64,000 bases of DNA, taken from positions 17,143 to 81,142 of the forward strand of contig JAFEGH010000013.1 in assembly GCA_018240065.1 (NCBI GenBank). Direction: 5' to 3'. The notes beneath the pieces are model-generated. The model was not told where the DNA came from. It was given only the letters and a program-made list of their open reading frames with translations, and searched no databases. This stretch comes from Verrucomicrobiota bacterium (GTDB lineage Bacteria; Chlamydiota; Chlamydiia; Chlamydiales; Rhabdochlamydiaceae). Position numbers and translations under genes: made by a program. Numbering within the stretch: the first letter of the stretch is position 1; each line of letters begins with the position of its first letter. Of the stretch, positions 44,496-52,949 are shown piece after piece.

Positions 44496-44541
44496 TCGGT
44501 AAGGCCCGGAGAGATAAAAAACACTCTTTTTCTCCGACATT

Positions 44542-44571
44542 TTGCGAAATATACAAGTCCTGCGCTACAAT
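44542..44571 (+). promoter_or_regulatory. Candidate promoter of the beta-barrel gene
   Basis: TTGCGA (44542-44547) and TACAAT (44566-44571) are 18 bases apart, putting transcription start near 44578. This favours ATG 44609 over ATG 44582 for the gene below, since the latter would leave almost no leader. Confidence 0.45.
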
Positions 44572-44608
44572 AGTCTAAAAAATGTGTGGGTCAATGTTAG
44601 ATCGAAAA

Positions 44609-45595
44609 ATGAAGCTTTCCTGGATTTTGCTTGGGCTATTCTGCACTGGATCGATGACGCCTCTGATTGCAAGCGATGACCCGATCCAACTTCCCTCAGA
44701 GTCGAATTATACCCCTTGGCTGATGGGCCCCCTCATCGCGCCGACAGGGGAAGTCGTGACAAAAGGGCATTTCACATTTCAGCCCTACTTATATTTCAAT
44801 GTCAACACCGGCATCTATAATTCTCATTGGAAACGTGTTTCCACTCCTAATTTCTACAATGTCACTCTTCAGCTGGAGACACAGGTCGGCCTGACGGAAT
44901 TCATGGATTTTCAAATCGTCCCCGCTGTCCTCTATAATCATACTGAAGGAGAGTCCGCGACCCGATTTGGCGATTTTCCTCTGATTTTTGATTTTCAATT
45001 GCTAAGCGTTGACAAGTACAAATGGTTTCCTGGAATCAAACTGGGGATAACGGAGACTTTTCCGACCGGAAAATACCAGAAGCTCAATCCCAAAAAACTC
45101 GACACGGATGCGAGCGGCCTGGGCTCCTTTTCGACAGGTGTCGACCTGGTATTCTACAAGGTCTACCACATCCATAAGCACCACTTTCTCAGTATGACAG
45201 CCAGCGTGCAGTACACCTATTTCGCCCCTGTGCATGTCAAAGGCCTCAGCGTCTATGAAGGGACGCCGGATACACATGGAAAAGTCTACCCCGGCAATAC
45301 GACCACTGCCATCGTGAGCTTCGAATATACCCTCACACAGAATTGGGTGCTTTCCCTGGATAATATCTACACCCACGAAAATAAGGACAGGTTCAAAGGC
45401 AGCCCCGGCTTCATCGCACCTTTCATTCCAGGTGTTGTCGGCCGCCCCTCTTCGGAGCAATTGAGTTTCGCTCCGGCAATCGAATACAACTTCAGTGAAC
45501 ACTATGGGTTCATGGCAGGATCTCTGTTCTCAGCGGCTGGAAGGAACGCTTTGGATTTTTATAGCGCAATCCTCTCTTTCATGGTCGCTTACTAG
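44609..45595 (+). CDS. Outer-membrane beta-barrel protein
   Basis: About 328 residues. The signal peptide MKLSWILLGLFCTGSMTPLIA is followed by alternating polar/hydrophobic strands rich in Tyr, Phe and Asn, with a C-terminal ILSFMVAY typical of outer-membrane insertion. GHFTFQPYLYFNVNTGIY, LGITETFPTGKYQKLNP and FEYTLTQNWVLSLDNIYTHE resemble the 'phenol meta-pathway' transporter-like barrel group. A porin or small-molecule channel is likely; the ligand is unknown. Confidence 0.78.
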   Translation: MKLSWILLGLFCTGSMTPLIASDDPIQLPSESNYTPWLMGPLIAPTGEVVTKGHFTFQPYLYFNVNTGIYNSHWKRVSTPNFYNVTLQLETQVGLTEFMDFQIVPAVLYNHTEGESATRFGDFPLIFDFQLLSVDKYKWFPGIKLGITETFPTGKYQKLNPKKLDTDASGLGSFSTGVDLVFYKVYHIHKHHFLSMTASVQYTYFAPVHVKGLSVYEGTPDTHGKVYPGNTTTAIVSFEYTLTQNWVLSLDNIYTHENKDRFKGSPGFIAPFIPGVVGRPSSEQLSFAPAIEYNFSEHYGFMAGSLFSAAGRNALDFYSAILSFMVAY

Positions 45596-45657
45596 TTTTT
45601 TTCTTTGCCAGCAATTCAAAAAACAGGGTACTCCTAAAAAAAACTCAAGAGACACTT

Positions 45658-45990
45658 ATGTTAAAGAAATGCTCCCTGATCGGGCTCGTGATTCTTTGCG
45701 CATGCGGCTCCAATAGAGCCGGTCAAGAGGAGATCTCCTATTCCGAAGAAAAGCACACCAGCGACAACGACGATGGCTGGTTCTACTTTCACGATCGGGA
45801 AGATCAAGATGACTACGATGAGGACGATGGGCACCACCACCATCACCGCCATGGGGACGAGGACCATCATCAGGATGGAGATGATCACCACCATGGGGAT
45901 GAGGATCATCATCACGAGCATGGCGACCATCATCATGACGGCGGGGGCAACCATGGCGGGGGCGAGCATCACAGCGGCGGGCATCATTAA
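45658..45990 (+). CDS. His/Asp-rich lipoprotein 1
   Basis: 110 residues. The start MLKKCSLIGLVILCACGS is a lipoprotein signal with lipobox-like LCAC. After a short acidic linker the last ~60 residues are almost only His, Asp, Glu and Gly, with runs such as GHHHHHRHGDEDHHQ. Such tails bind Ni, Zn, Co or Cu. The protein should be anchored in the membrane, so it may store or trap metal outside the cytoplasm. It is a paralogue of the next gene, 80 bases downstream. Low-complexity composition limits family recognition. Confidence 0.78.
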   Translation: MLKKCSLIGLVILCACGSNRAGQEEISYSEEKHTSDNDDGWFYFHDREDQDDYDEDDGHHHHHRHGDEDHHQDGDDHHHGDEDHHHEHGDHHHDGGGNHGGGEHHSGGHH

Positions 45991-46070
45991 GATTCATCAC
46001 AGCGGTTTTCCTTTGCCATGAAATCAAGGAACACGTTACTTCTTGGGTAAACCAACTTAAAGAGGTCTTC

Positions 46071-46346
46071 ATGCTAAAGAAATACTCACTGATCGGACTC
46101 CTCATCCTGTGCTCATGCGGTTCAGATGGAGCCTACCATGATGGCGGGCGCCCCTACGACGGCTACTATGATAATGATGGCTATTGGTACAATGGCCGTC
46201 GCGGCCACCACGACCATGATGACCACCACGAACATGGGGATCACCATGGCCATGGCGGAGACGGGCATCATGGAGGCGGAGGCCACCATGGCGGAGGCGG
46301 GCATCATGGGGGTGGAGACCACCATGGCGGAGGCGGGCATCACTAA
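46071..46346 (+). CDS. His/Gly-rich lipoprotein 2
   Basis: 91 residues, beginning MLKKYSLIGLLILCSCGSDG, with the same lipobox plan as the preceding gene (LCSC). After a Tyr/Gly/Asp segment (GRPYDGYYDNDGYWYNG) it becomes repeats of GHHGGGGHH, ending in HH. The change from Asp-rich in copy 1 to Gly-rich here suggests different metal selectivity or simply repeat drift. AGAGG lies about eight bases before the ATG. It ends 18 bases before the convergent Dus gene. Confidence 0.78.
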   Translation: MLKKYSLIGLLILCSCGSDGAYHDGGRPYDGYYDNDGYWYNGRRGHHDHDDHHEHGDHHGHGGDGHHGGGGHHGGGGHHGGGDHHGGGGHH

Positions 46347-46364
46347 TCAGAAGACGCCCCTGTC

Positions 46365-47339
46365 TTATTCCCAGCCTTCTTTGAGCAGCGGGAGGGCGAA
46401 ATCCATGAATGATTTGAAATCAGTGTAGGTTGTCGTGAGCATTGTCTGCCGCCTTTCGACAAGAAGAGGGTTTCCTTTAAACAGGAATCCCATGAGCTGC
46501 TTCATTTTGTTGATCTTCAACCTTTCTGAACTTTCTGCGGGAATCTCGGCAATATAGACTTGGAGATAGCGAAGAAGGTCCTCCCATTTTGGCTGATAGG
46601 ATGTCTTTGCGAAATGGGCGCGGATCTGATGAAAGATGAACGGGTTGATCACACTCCCCCTTCCAATCATCAGTGCATCGCAGCCGGTCGTCTTTAGCAT
46701 CCTGAGCGCGTCCTCGACAGAGAGAATATCTCCATTGCCGACAAGGGGGATCTTAAGGAAGGACTTCGCTTCCGCAATGAGGTCCCATCTGGCGGGCGGG
46801 CCATACCCATCGGCTTTGGTGCGGGGATGCAGGGTGATATAGCTTGCCCCGCTTTCCTGTGCGGCAAGAAGGTTTTCCCTGAAACGGGAAGTGTCGTCAT
46901 ATCCCGAACGCATTTTAATCGTCACAGGCACACAGACGGCCTTCACCATCGCAGCAGCCACCTGATTAAGTAGATCGGGGTCTTTAAGAAGGCTTGAGCC
47001 GGCACCGCGTCCCGTGACAGTATTGGAGGGGCATCCGCAGTTGAGATCGATTCGGGGGGCTCCCCTCTTTTCCACTTCGCGCGCCATCGCTGCCATCAGC
47101 TCGATGTCAGATCCCATCAGCTGAGCGGCAAGAGGAATCGGCGCCGTCTCCTCCGCCTCATAAACCCGCGCAAGACTTTGCACATGGGCGTTCGTCGGAA
47201 CGCGGAGAAAATCGGTCACCGCTTCATCAAACCCTCCGACAGACGCCATCGCTCTGCGAAAACAGCGGTCCCCAACTCCCTCCATCGGGGCAAGGATCAG
47301 AAAAGGACAACCATGTGGATCTTTAGGAAGCAGCGCCAT
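46365..47339 (-). CDS. tRNA-dihydrouridine synthase (DusC-like)
   Basis: 324 residues. Dus enzymes reduce uridine to dihydrouridine in tRNA with FMN and NADPH. The motifs are LAPMEGVGDRCFR, DLNCGCPSNTVTGRGAGSSL (catalytic Cys in NCGCP), IKMRSGYDD, ITLHPRTKADGY and MIGRGSVINPFIF. The NCGCPS-x-TV-x-G-x-G pattern is that of DusC-like members, which modify U16, but the position cannot be proven here. Full length and cytosolic. Confidence 0.92.
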   Translation of the reverse strand: MALLPKDPHGCPFLILAPMEGVGDRCFRRAMASVGGFDEAVTDFLRVPTNAHVQSLARVYEAEETAPIPLAAQLMGSDIELMAAMAREVEKRGAPRIDLNCGCPSNTVTGRGAGSSLLKDPDLLNQVAAAMVKAVCVPVTIKMRSGYDDTSRFRENLLAAQESGASYITLHPRTKADGYGPPARWDLIAEAKSFLKIPLVGNGDILSVEDALRMLKTTGCDALMIGRGSVINPFIFHQIRAHFAKTSYQPKWEDLLRYLQVYIAEIPAESSERLKINKMKQLMGFLFKGNPLLVERRQTMLTTTYTDFKSFMDFALPLLKEGWE

Positions 47340-47450
47340 AGGGCACAGGATTTTACCCTGTTAAGGGAATAAATTTCCCTTCTTTCTTCCGTTGATTTTT
47401 TTCAAAAATTTTCCGCATCTTTCGATAGGTTTACCGTAAATGATTGTACG

Positions 47451-47633
47451 CTAGCGGATCTTATCTCTGCCTAGGGCAAATTCAAAAATACCCACACAGT
47501 CGAAATTGACCAAGCTGCCGTCCATCATCTTCCAGGTGCATACAAAATGGGCAGCGGCGCAGCGCAGGTTATCGGCGTTTATAAAAATATTTTTTAAATC
47601 GACCCTGAAAATTCGCGCGAACAAGTGATCCAT
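47451..47633 (-). pseudogene. SnoaL/NTF2-like fragment (probable remnant)
   Basis: A 60-residue frame reading FRVDLKNIFINADNLRCAA, then FVCTWKMMDGSLVNFDCVG and IFEFALGRDKI, which resembles the last half of SnoaL/NTF2-like domains (DG...NFD...I-F-x-F). The usual domain has about 120-130 residues, and the first half would lie within the GNAT gene, which it overlaps by 40 bases. I read it as a remnant left by the neighbouring gene. It may also be chance. Confidence 0.35.
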
Positions 47634-48184
47634 TCCTGGCGTCGCAATCGATAAAGAACGTGGCGCCTGAGCGGATGGCCCTCCTCAAGCTTAGGATGCT
47701 CGAAGTCCTCTTCTCTTCTGCAATGCATCCCCAGATTCTGCATTACCCTTTGAGAGCGCAGGTTGCTGAGCGTGGTAAATGAGACGATCTCATCCAGCAG
47801 AAGCGTTTGAAACCCGTACTCAAGACTGGCCTTTGCCCCTTCCAGAGCATAGCCCTTCCCCCAGAAATCATAGGCCAGCCGCCAACCGATCTCAACAGCA
47901 GGGGTGAAATGGGAAGTAAAGGGGACTTGATTGATCCCGATCATGCCGATGAACTGGGCGGTGCCCGTCAGCTCGACAGCCCAGAAACCCCAGCCCTGCT
48001 CTTCGATCATTGAAGAAATCCGCTGGCCAAGCTCATCGCTTTTTTCACGGCTTAACGTAGAGGGGAAAAACTCCATTACGCGCGGGTCGGCATTAAGCTC
48101 TGCAAAGGGCTTAAAGTCCGACTCTTTCCAGGGACGCAGGAGCAATCTCTTCGTCTTGATGACGACAGGCGTAATCGATGGCAT
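47594..48184 (-). CDS. GNAT acetyltransferase (RimJ/RimL-like)
   Basis: About 196 residues. TKRLLLRPWKESDFKPFAEL is the RimJ/RimL entry, and IGWRLAYDFWGKGYALEGAKA is motif A, binding acetyl-CoA. NLRSQRVMQNLGMH matches motif B (N-x-x-S-x-x-V-x-x-x-L-G), and LRRHVLYRLRRQEW ends the family fold; about 12 more residues follow where the fragment above overlaps. Substrate may be a protein N-terminus or small amine. ATG 48184 is used with AAGG eight bases upstream. Confidence 0.88.
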   Translation of the reverse strand: MPSITPVVIKTKRLLLRPWKESDFKPFAELNADPRVMEFFPSTLSREKSDELGQRISSMIEEQGWGFWAVELTGTAQFIGMIGINQVPFTSHFTPAVEIGWRLAYDFWGKGYALEGAKASLEYGFQTLLLDEIVSFTTLSNLRSQRVMQNLGMHCRREEDFEHPKLEEGHPLRRHVLYRLRRQEWITCSREFSGSI

Positions 48185-48325
48185 AAAATGACCTTTAAGT
48201 TGAGGAGTCGGTTGCAAAACTCCATTTTGGACCCAATTCGCTCTTTTGACTCTGGATTCAGATTTCTCGCAAATTTCCTAAAGCCAAAAGGAGATGTCAA
48301 TTTGAAAAAACCAAACCAATGAAAA

Positions 48326-49090
48326 TCATCTGGAAAGCAGCTTTTTCGCTTCCTCATCAGAGACGATCCTGGGCAAACGGCTGAACTGCAAGTCTGCGAT
48401 GTCAGGATCAAAAGAACGGACACGCTCATCCGCCCCACTGAAACGGATCCCGACAAATTCCACTCCCATTGCCTCGAGTGTCTTTTCCAGGCCTCTGATT
48501 TGATCTTCTTTGTCGTCGATGAAGACCACTTTTTTAGGGATCCTTCCTGTTCGCTCCATGAAGGCGAGAAGCGCCTGGCTCTTGGTGTTGTCCCCGCAAT
48601 AGATCACGCCTTTTTCATAGACGCTGATCGCATCCGACTGCAGTACCGCGCTCTCAGGAAATGCCGAATTGTTGATGGAGACGCCCACGGAGGCCAATTG
48701 CTTTTGAGTGTGGTCGGATTCATAAGAATCCCTTGCGGTCAGGACGATGACGACAGTCTCGGAACTTCTTAGCCCCTCGATGAGATCGACGGCATGCGGG
48801 TCGACAAGCCGGACAGGGATAAAGGGTTGAACGAAGAGCCAAAATTTATCCAGAACGGCCTCGGTTCCCGCTTTGTCGAATCCTGCACTGCGGGCTTTCT
48901 TTCGAATGTGTTCGCGCCATTGCGCAGAGCCCATGTGGAGCGAGGACTCGATCAAGGTATTGTCGACGTCGATGAGTACCCATGTTTCTTCTTCCACATG
49001 GGGAAGGATCGCTTCCATCTTGTCGCTTTCAATGATAACCCCCCAGATCAGAGAAGGGATTAGGCAAAGAGCGGTTAACAATTTTTTCAT
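48326..49090 (-). CDS. Exported DUF2608 HAD-like phosphatase
   Basis: 254 residues. The signal MKKLLTALCLIPSLIWG precedes a HAD domain: VLIDVDNTLIESSLHMGS has the catalytic DxD, LTARDSYESD motif II, and GVIYCGDNTKSQALL plus VVFIDDKEDQIRGLE motifs III/IV. This arrangement is DUF2608 (PF11019), known in Chlamydiae and Legionella. It should hydrolyse a phosphate ester outside the cytoplasm; the substrate is unknown. No downstream partner is obvious. Confidence 0.88.
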   Translation of the reverse strand: MKKLLTALCLIPSLIWGVIIESDKMEAILPHVEEETWVLIDVDNTLIESSLHMGSAQWREHIRKKARSAGFDKAGTEAVLDKFWLFVQPFIPVRLVDPHAVDLIEGLRSSETVVIVLTARDSYESDHTQKQLASVGVSINNSAFPESAVLQSDAISVYEKGVIYCGDNTKSQALLAFMERTGRIPKKVVFIDDKEDQIRGLEKTLEAMGVEFVGIRFSGADERVRSFDPDIADLQFSRLPRIVSDEEAKKLLSR

Positions 49091-49176
49091 GGCCGTCTCT
49101 ATTCAATTAGAATAATGAAATATTTTAACCAAAAATAGAGAACAAATCAACAATCAAAAGATGTTAATAAAATTAT

Positions 49177-50172
49177 TTACTTGCGCTGCCACTGCGCAAA
49201 TTCCTTAGCGTAATAAGTGATGATGAAATCGGCTCCGGCCCGACGGATGCCCCTTAAAATTTCGAGCACTGCTTTTTTCTCTTCGAGCCATCCTTTTTGG
49301 GCGGCTGCCTTCAGCATGCAGAACTCCCCGCTCGTATGGTAAGCGGCAAGCGGAATATGAGGATGGGCCTGCTTGACACGGTAGATCACATCAAGATACG
49401 CATGGGCCGGTTTCACCATCAGCATGTCCGCGCCCTCCTGAACATCTAAATCCACCTCGCGCAAAGCCTCTTTGGCATTCGCAGTGTCCATCTGATGGGT
49501 GCTTCGATCTCCGAAGCTCGGAGCCCCTTCCGCGGCAGCCCTGAACGGTCCATAAAGGCAGGATTGGTATTTCACCGAGTAACTCAGAATAGGGATATGT
49601 TCAAATCCGGCTTCGTCGAGTCCCTTGCGGATCGCATAGACCATTCCGTCGATCATCCCGCTCGGGGCCACGACATCCGCGCCCGCTTTCGCATGGCTGA
49701 CCGCCTGTTTGACCAAAAGCTCGAGGGTCTTGTCATTGTCGACATCGAGAGAGCCTCTCTTTTCACATAAAAATCCGCAATGGCCATGGTCTGTGTACTC
49801 ACAGAAACAGACGTCGGAGGCTACCAGCATTTGCGGGGCCGTCTTCCGGATCGTCCGGATCGCATCCTGGACGATCCCTTCGTCATTGTAGGAATCGGTT
49901 CCCGCGGGATCTTTGTGCGGAGGAATGCCAAAGAGCAGTACGGAGGTAATCCCCAGCTCCATGAGCTCCTCGATCTCCTCCGGAAGCCTATTAATCGGTA
50001 TCTGTGACATTCCAGGCATTGTCTCGATCGGCACCTTGCCGCCCTCCCTTCCCTTGATGAATAAGGGAAACATCAAATCCTGAAGGTTAATATCGCTCTC
50101 CCGAATCAAATCCCTCAGTACGGGATGCTGTCTCAAACGTCGCAATCGAAGAGTAGGAAATGCCGGCTTCAT
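49177..50172 (-). CDS. hemB: Delta-aminolevulinic acid dehydratase (porphobilinogen synthase)
   Basis: About 331 residues. HemB joins two 5-aminolevulinate molecules into porphobilinogen in tetrapyrrole synthesis. Key pieces are VCFCEYTDHGHCGFLC (metal-binding Cys and His), APSGMIDGMVYAIRKGLDEA, SYSVKYQSCLYGPFRAAA (active-site Lys) and MVKPAHAYLDVIYRVK with the second Lys. Shine-Dalgarno GGAGG precedes ATG 50172; a longer start at 50193 is less likely. Other hem genes are not in the window. TspO and a haem-oxygenase-like protein elsewhere in the window also relate to tetrapyrroles. Confidence 0.95.
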   Translation of the reverse strand: MKPAFPTLRLRRLRQHPVLRDLIRESDINLQDLMFPLFIKGREGGKVPIETMPGMSQIPINRLPEEIEELMELGITSVLLFGIPPHKDPAGTDSYNDEGIVQDAIRTIRKTAPQMLVASDVCFCEYTDHGHCGFLCEKRGSLDVDNDKTLELLVKQAVSHAKAGADVVAPSGMIDGMVYAIRKGLDEAGFEHIPILSYSVKYQSCLYGPFRAAAEGAPSFGDRSTHQMDTANAKEALREVDLDVQEGADMLMVKPAHAYLDVIYRVKQAHPHIPLAAYHTSGEFCMLKAAAQKGWLEEKKAVLEILRGIRRAGADFIITYYAKEFAQWQRK

Positions 50173-50294
50173 AAGTCCTCCGCAGTCAATCATGGGAATA
50201 GTTTATACAATTAAGGCAGGAGAAAGCGCAAGAGTCCTCTTGATCTTGAAAAAGCCAGCTGTTAGAAAGTGCATGACTAAAGAGAAGGTACCTC

Positions 50295-50603
50295 ATGGCA
50301 GTCCCCGGCGGGGCTAATGCCGCCACGCCCAAAGCAAAGGCTCTAAAAATTATCGAGCAAATTGAAAAGATTGGTTTTCCCAGCGTGGGCAATATTGAAA
50401 CCCTCCACAACCTGATCGGAGAGCTCTCCTCCCATACCCTTCACTTGACCCCTTCCGACCAAATGGCCATTAAACATCTCATGAAGACGATGCACAGAAT
50501 TGAAGACAGGATTAAGGAAGACGGCGAGATTTCCGTAAAAATGTACACTACGTTCAACAAACACCTGATCCTTCTGAAAACCTCTTTGCGGAACTCCCAT
50601 TAG
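50295..50603 (+). CDS. Hypothetical small helical protein
   Basis: 102 residues, no family recognised. After a Gly/Ala-rich start (MAVPGGANAATPKAKAL) it is predicted to be helical with amphipathic repeats, for example IIEQIEKIGFPSVGNIETL and MAIKHLMKTMHRIEDRIKE. No signal, membrane segment or Cys motif. GAAGG seven bases before the ATG. It is two bases from the Mut7-C gene, so they are one transcript, and a partner role is possible. Confidence 0.7.
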   Translation: MAVPGGANAATPKAKALKIIEQIEKIGFPSVGNIETLHNLIGELSSHTLHLTPSDQMAIKHLMKTMHRIEDRIKEDGEISVKMYTTFNKHLILLKTSLRNSH

Positions 50604-50604
50604 C

Positions 50605-51069
50605 GTGATCAAATTTATTTGCGACCAAATGCTTGCAGGGCTTGGAAGATGGCTGCGCATCGCAGGATACGACGCGGCAATTGCCGAAAACGGGGTCGAT
50701 GACAGGGAAATCCTGAACTTGGCAATGCGCGAGAATCGCCTGCTTTTAACATGCGACCGCCACTTTCTGGAAATGCGCGCGCCTGACAAAGCCATCCTCT
50801 TCATCGAAAACAGTTCCATTGTCGAAGGAGTCCGGCAGCTGAACCTCCAATTGAAACTTAATTGGCTCTACTCCCCTTTTTCCCGCTGCTTGATCTGCAA
50901 CACCCTGTTAGAAAAACCCTCCCTTCAGGACATCCCTAAGAAGGTTCCCGAAGGAGTCCTGGCAAACAGCTCAGAATACTGGTACTGCCCCCAGTGCAAG
51001 AAGATCTACTGGAAAGGAAGCCACACCGAAAGAATGCTCGAGCAGCTCCAGCATTGGCAGACAACCTAA
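50605..51069 (+). CDS. Mut7-C RNase domain protein
   Basis: 154 residues starting at GTG. KFICDQMLAGLGRWLRIAGYDA gives the family start with the conserved Asp (CDQMLGxLAxWLR), REILNLAMRENRLLLTCDRHF the PIN-like core, and four Cys (SRCLICNTL and YWYCPQCKKIYWKGSH) a zinc ribbon. This is the Mut7-C domain (PF01927), a PIN-like nuclease fold named after nematode Mut-7; bacterial members are uncharacterised, probably RNases. It abuts the preceding hypothetical gene. Confidence 0.9.
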   Translation: MIKFICDQMLAGLGRWLRIAGYDAAIAENGVDDREILNLAMRENRLLLTCDRHFLEMRAPDKAILFIENSSIVEGVRQLNLQLKLNWLYSPFSRCLICNTLLEKPSLQDIPKKVPEGVLANSSEYWYCPQCKKIYWKGSHTERMLEQLQHWQTT

Positions 51070-51108
51070 AGACGCAGCTGCAAAAAACACCTGGCCTTCC
51101 ACTACATT

Positions 51109-51591
51109 TTATTTTCGAAGATTGACGACACGGCCCTTCGTGATCTCGAGCAGGTCTTTCGGCTCGATTTTAAAAACGGCGTAAGGTGTCCCGGCCGCCG
51201 CCCAAACTTCCGTGTAATTCAACAAGTCCTCGTCGATAAGCGCAGCTTGCTTGAACGTAAAGCCGATCGGGGGGATTCCGCCGATTGCAAAATGTGTATG
51301 CAAGACGACAAAATCGGCATCGGGCTTTTCGATTTCCTGTCCGATCAATGCAGCGATTTTCTTCTCATCCACTCGATTTGTTCCTGAAGCGATGACGCAG
51401 ATCGGCTCGCCGGTCTTTTTTCCTTTGAAAATCAATGTTTTTACGATCTGCCCCACTTCGCAGCCGATCACGCTCGCAGCTTCCACCGAGGTCCGCGTGA
51501 GCTCTTTAAATTCGACGACTTCGATGGCGAGGTTGTGCTCTTGCAGGAATTCCTGCACTCGCCGAGCGGATTGTCTCAGTTCTTTTTCCAT
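51109..51591 (-). CDS. YbaK/ProX-type aminoacyl-tRNA deacylase
   Basis: About 160 residues with the YbaK/EbsC fold (PF04073): TSVEAASVIGCEVGQIVKTLI, VIASGTNRVDEKKIAALIG, HTHFAIGGIPPIGF and VWAAAGTPYAVFKIEPKDL. Lys in QIVKTLIFK is the catalytic residue. These enzymes hydrolyse mischarged Cys- or Ala-tRNA(Pro) or similar. GGAG four bases before ATG 51591 favours it over the upstream TTG/ATG. It is divergent from the flavoprotein, with repeat copy D in the spacer. Confidence 0.9.
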   Translation of the reverse strand: MEKELRQSARRVQEFLQEHNLAIEVVEFKELTRTSVEAASVIGCEVGQIVKTLIFKGKKTGEPICVIASGTNRVDEKKIAALIGQEIEKPDADFVVLHTHFAIGGIPPIGFTFKQAALIDEDLLNYTEVWAAAGTPYAVFKIEPKDLLEITKGRVVNLRK

Positions 51592-51629
51592 AACACTCCA
51601 GAGTCCTTGGATTGATGGGGCGATGATAG

Positions 51630-51700
51630 ATCCAAACAACTATAAAATTTGTGTTCCGCGTTGCCCAAAACCCCAATTTTGAAGTTGTTTGAGTATATTT
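51630..51700. repeat. Palindromic dispersed repeat, copy D
   Basis: On the minus strand 51657-51700 reads aaatatactcaaacaacttc onward to ttttgggcaacgcg, nearly identical over about 44 bases to 471-515. The left flank (51630-51656, tccaaacaactataaaattt) is a degenerate inverted arm. It lies between the divergent YbaK and flavoprotein genes. Confidence 0.65.
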
Positions 51701-51879
51701 TAAACCGTCCCAGATTTGCAAATAAAACCATATTCAATTATGCCAATGTGAAGTATTACATGTTTTTGCGTTTATCTATGCTCCGGATGCAAAAACGCAA
51801 TCGCTTTGGCAAACTCGAACTTGTAAAAGATTTTCAGTCAGCAGAAAATGGCAAAACAAAAAGGGGTCGGTAAATTATC

Positions 51880-52938
51880 ATGACAAATCCAACTTCGCCG
51901 CTCTTAGAATGGACAGTGATCGGCGCCGGTCCCGCCGGGATCGCTGCTGTTGGGAAATTGATCGATAATGGAGTCCCGCCCGAAAAAATCGGTTGGATGG
52001 ATCCCCGCTTTGCCGTGGGAGACCTGGGAGAAAAATGGAGCCAGGTCCCAAGCAATACCACCGTTCAGCTCTTTTTAGATTTCCTGCATGGCTCCAAAGC
52101 GTTCCAATTCAAAAAACGCCCCCAAAAGTTCAAAATAGAAGAACTCCCCACAAACGAGACTTGCCTCCTTCAGGACATCGTCGCCCCCCTCCAATGGGTC
52201 AGCGACAACCTTAAATCCAAGGTCTGCATTTTCAACGGTATCGCGATCGCCCTGAATTTCATCGGAGGCAAATGGGAAATTAAATCGAAGGTCCAGCTCA
52301 TTGAATCCAGAAACGTCATCCTGGCGATCGGCTCGGAGCCTAAAAATCTTACCTACCATGAGCCTAAAGCGATCCCGCTGGAGGTAGCCCTCGATGCCAA
52401 AAAACTGGCGCAGGCCATCTCGCCAGATGATATTGTGGGTGTGTTCGGTTCGTCCCACTCCGCGATTCTGGTGCTCGCCAATCTGCTCAATCTACCATTG
52501 AATAAGATCTACAACTTCTACCGCTCTCCCCACAGGTACGCGGTCTATCTGGATAACTGGATCCTCTACGACGATACTGGACTCAAGGGATTCACTGCCC
52601 GCTGGGCCAAACAGAACCTGGAGAAAAAAGTTCCCGAAAAGATCGAGCGCATCCTCACCACCGATCATGTCTTCGAGGAGTCCCTCTCGCTTTGCACGAA
52701 AGCGATCTACGCGGTGGGATTTGAGAAAAGGAAGATCCCCGTCATGGAGCAGTACGCAGATGTGCGCTACGATGACAGGACAGGCATCATCGCTCCCGGC
52801 CTGTTTGGACTGGGAATAGCGTTCCCGCAAGCCAAATTCAATCCCTTGGGGCAGCTCGAATACCGGGTCGGACTTTGGAAGTTCATGGACTACCTGAACA
52901 CCATCCTCCCGATCTGGATCAAGTACTCCAACACTTAA
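51880..52938 (+). CDS. FAD-dependent pyridine-nucleotide oxidoreductase-like protein
   Basis: 352 residues. The FAD-binding start EWTVIGAGPAGIAAVGKLID is the GxGxxG motif, VILAIGSEPKNLTYHEPK the ATG-like strand, and DIVGVFGSSHSAILVLANLL the NAD(P)-binding second Rossmann fold. The final stretch GLFGLGIAFP..AKFNPLGQLEYRVG resembles the C-terminal GD-like motif of lysine/ornithine N-monooxygenase and thioredoxin-reductase-like flavoproteins. The substrate is unknown. It is followed 11 bases later by the monooxygenase-like gene. Confidence 0.8.
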   Translation: MTNPTSPLLEWTVIGAGPAGIAAVGKLIDNGVPPEKIGWMDPRFAVGDLGEKWSQVPSNTTVQLFLDFLHGSKAFQFKKRPQKFKIEELPTNETCLLQDIVAPLQWVSDNLKSKVCIFNGIAIALNFIGGKWEIKSKVQLIESRNVILAIGSEPKNLTYHEPKAIPLEVALDAKKLAQAISPDDIVGVFGSSHSAILVLANLLNLPLNKIYNFYRSPHRYAVYLDNWILYDDTGLKGFTARWAKQNLEKKVPEKIERILTTDHVFEESLSLCTKAIYAVGFEKRKIPVMEQYADVRYDDRTGIIAPGLFGLGIAFPQAKFNPLGQLEYRVGLWKFMDYLNTILPIWIKYSNT

Positions 52939-52949
52939 CAATTTCTTCT

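Noticed and set aside
45661..45987. Long minus-strand frame over the His-rich lipoprotein 1 gene
   Set aside because: It is the antisense of a biased codon run (His codons read as Met/Val); no start signal, no family.
46122..46343. Minus-strand frame over the His-rich lipoprotein 2 gene
   Set aside because: Same cause: low-complexity antisense.
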